Positions 63,513 through 64,000 of a stretch of DNA of 64,000 bases are shown here, one piece after another. A program made the position numbers and the translations under genes. Numbering within the stretch: the first letter of the stretch is position 1; every line of letters starts with the position of its first letter. Source of the DNA: Rhodospirillales bacterium. GTDB taxonomy: Bacteria > Pseudomonadota > Alphaproteobacteria > Rhodospirillales > Casp-alpha2. Location of the stretch: assembly GCA_021775095.1 (NCBI GenBank), contig JAJFII010000033.1:1-64000 (forward strand), read 5' to 3'. The notes below the pieces were generated by a model. It was not told where the DNA came from, made no database searches, and saw only the letters and a list, made by a program, of their open reading frames with translations.

Positions 63513-64000
63513 TTAGGTCCCCACCCGAAAGGTTGTCACCAACCCTTCGAGGGTCGCCATGACGGACAAGGGGGTGAGTTTACCGGTCCCCGGTGTTTCT
63601 TTGGTCGGCACGCCAGCGACGGAGATTTCAAATCGAGTAGAGTCCGCGTCAACGGCTACCGTGTGGCTATTGCGGTCGACCCCGGGATCGGCCCAAATTT
63701 CATAAAGGGTTTTTTCGGGTCCGATGCCGGCAAACGCCAGAGCAACGGCGATATTTACGTTCGCCGGAAACATCGCCGCCGCCTCGGAGACGGTACCCGA
63801 ATAGAGCATCATCGGTTCGGTCAAGGCATCCAGGTCATAACCCTGTTCCACCACAAATTTTGCATCCCGAAGCGACTTCGGCGGTTTGCGGGTTTTCATG
63901 ACCACTGAATAAATGGTGCCGTAGGAGGCTGCCCGTACCGCATCGAGACCGACAATGGCACCAGACGGCACAATGATCCGCGTACCGAACTGTTTCGCCA
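63513..64000 (-). CDS. nadX: Aspartate dehydrogenase (NadX), C-terminal part
   Basis: Only the last 161 codons are in view; the frame runs off the window (upstream residues read AKQFGTRIIVPSGAIVGLDAV). Family features are the DUF108 core PSGAIVGLDAVRAA, the NVNIAVALAFAGIGPEKT segment and VTTFRVG near the end. The enzyme converts L-aspartate to iminoaspartate/oxaloacetate with NAD(P)+ and can feed NAD synthesis. Its neighbour is a DAO-type oxidase, hinting at a shared amino-acid oxidation role. Confidence 0.88.
   Translation of the reverse strand, partial: AKQFGTRIIVPSGAIVGLDAVRAASYGTIYSVVMKTRKPPKSLRDAKFVVEQGYDLDALTEPMMLYSGTVSEAAAMFPANVNIAVALAFAGIGPEKTLYEIWADPGVDRNSHTVAVDADSTRFEISVAGVPTKETPGTGKLTPLSVMATLEGLVTTFRVGT

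Overview
The window looks like a chromosomal segment of a heterotrophic alphaproteobacterium, possibly marine and Rhodospirillales-like. The evidence is a C4-pathway 5-aminolevulinate synthase (hemA), DUF1489, DUF1272 and ELM1-family proteins, a NnrU-family protein, and a complete leucine/isovalerate degradation operon. GC content looks moderate. The genus is an inference. I saw no rRNA, tRNA or CRISPR array.

Layout. 1-1.0 kb: the 3' part of an IS110-family element. 1.6-5.2 kb: a winged-helix/TolB/TPR regulator, a hemerythrin-like protein and a secreted di-haem cytochrome c behind an FNR-like box. 5.9-10.2 kb: an NTF2-flavin monooxygenase, a three-gene cobalt-type nitrile hydratase/thiocyanate hydrolase with the beta subunit split in two, and glutaryl-CoA dehydrogenase. 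10.3-18.7 kb: mixed single genes (NnrU, enolase-superfamily enzyme, soluble triple-PAS chemoreceptor, HAD heptose-bisphosphate phosphatase, Hpt protein, FAH-family hydrolase, hydroxypyruvate isomerase, ELM1). A 269-bp inverted-repeat element follows, then a receiver-EAL protein, a TPR-sulfotransferase and pyrE. 23.5-28.2 kb: TerB-like protein, TlpA-like thioredoxin and a peptide ABC transporter with no ATPase genes. 28.4-31.7 kb: class III aminotransferase, hemA and a PadR-like regulator.

31.8-38.8 kb (minus strand) holds a full Na+-translocating NADH:quinone reductase operon, nqrABCDEF-apbE-nqrM-CBS. nqrM is only 59 codons with a TTG start and is easily missed. NqrB lacks the segment that normally carries the covalently flavinylated threonine. 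Divergent from nqrA is a secreted haem protein (ethylbenzene-dehydrogenase-like domain, CX3CH motif) with an FNR-like box placed exactly over a -10 element. Then come nhaA (with a possible pseudoknot leader), a CorA/ZntB channel, MscS, a DegP/MucD protease and an OmpR-type two-component pair. This forms an ion- and envelope-homeostasis block around the sodium pump.

48.3-62.0 kb (minus strand): an Hpt protein, then what reads as one 16-gene operon with every gap below 20 nt. It encodes isovaleryl-CoA dehydrogenase, both 3-methylcrotonyl-CoA carboxylase subunits, methylglutaconyl-CoA hydratase, HMG-CoA lyase, acetoacetyl-CoA thiolase and several unassigned passengers. A 22-bp palindrome between a -35 and a -10 just before the first ATG looks like a LiuR-type operator driving a leaderless transcript. 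The window ends in a DAO-family oxidase and a truncated aspartate dehydrogenase.
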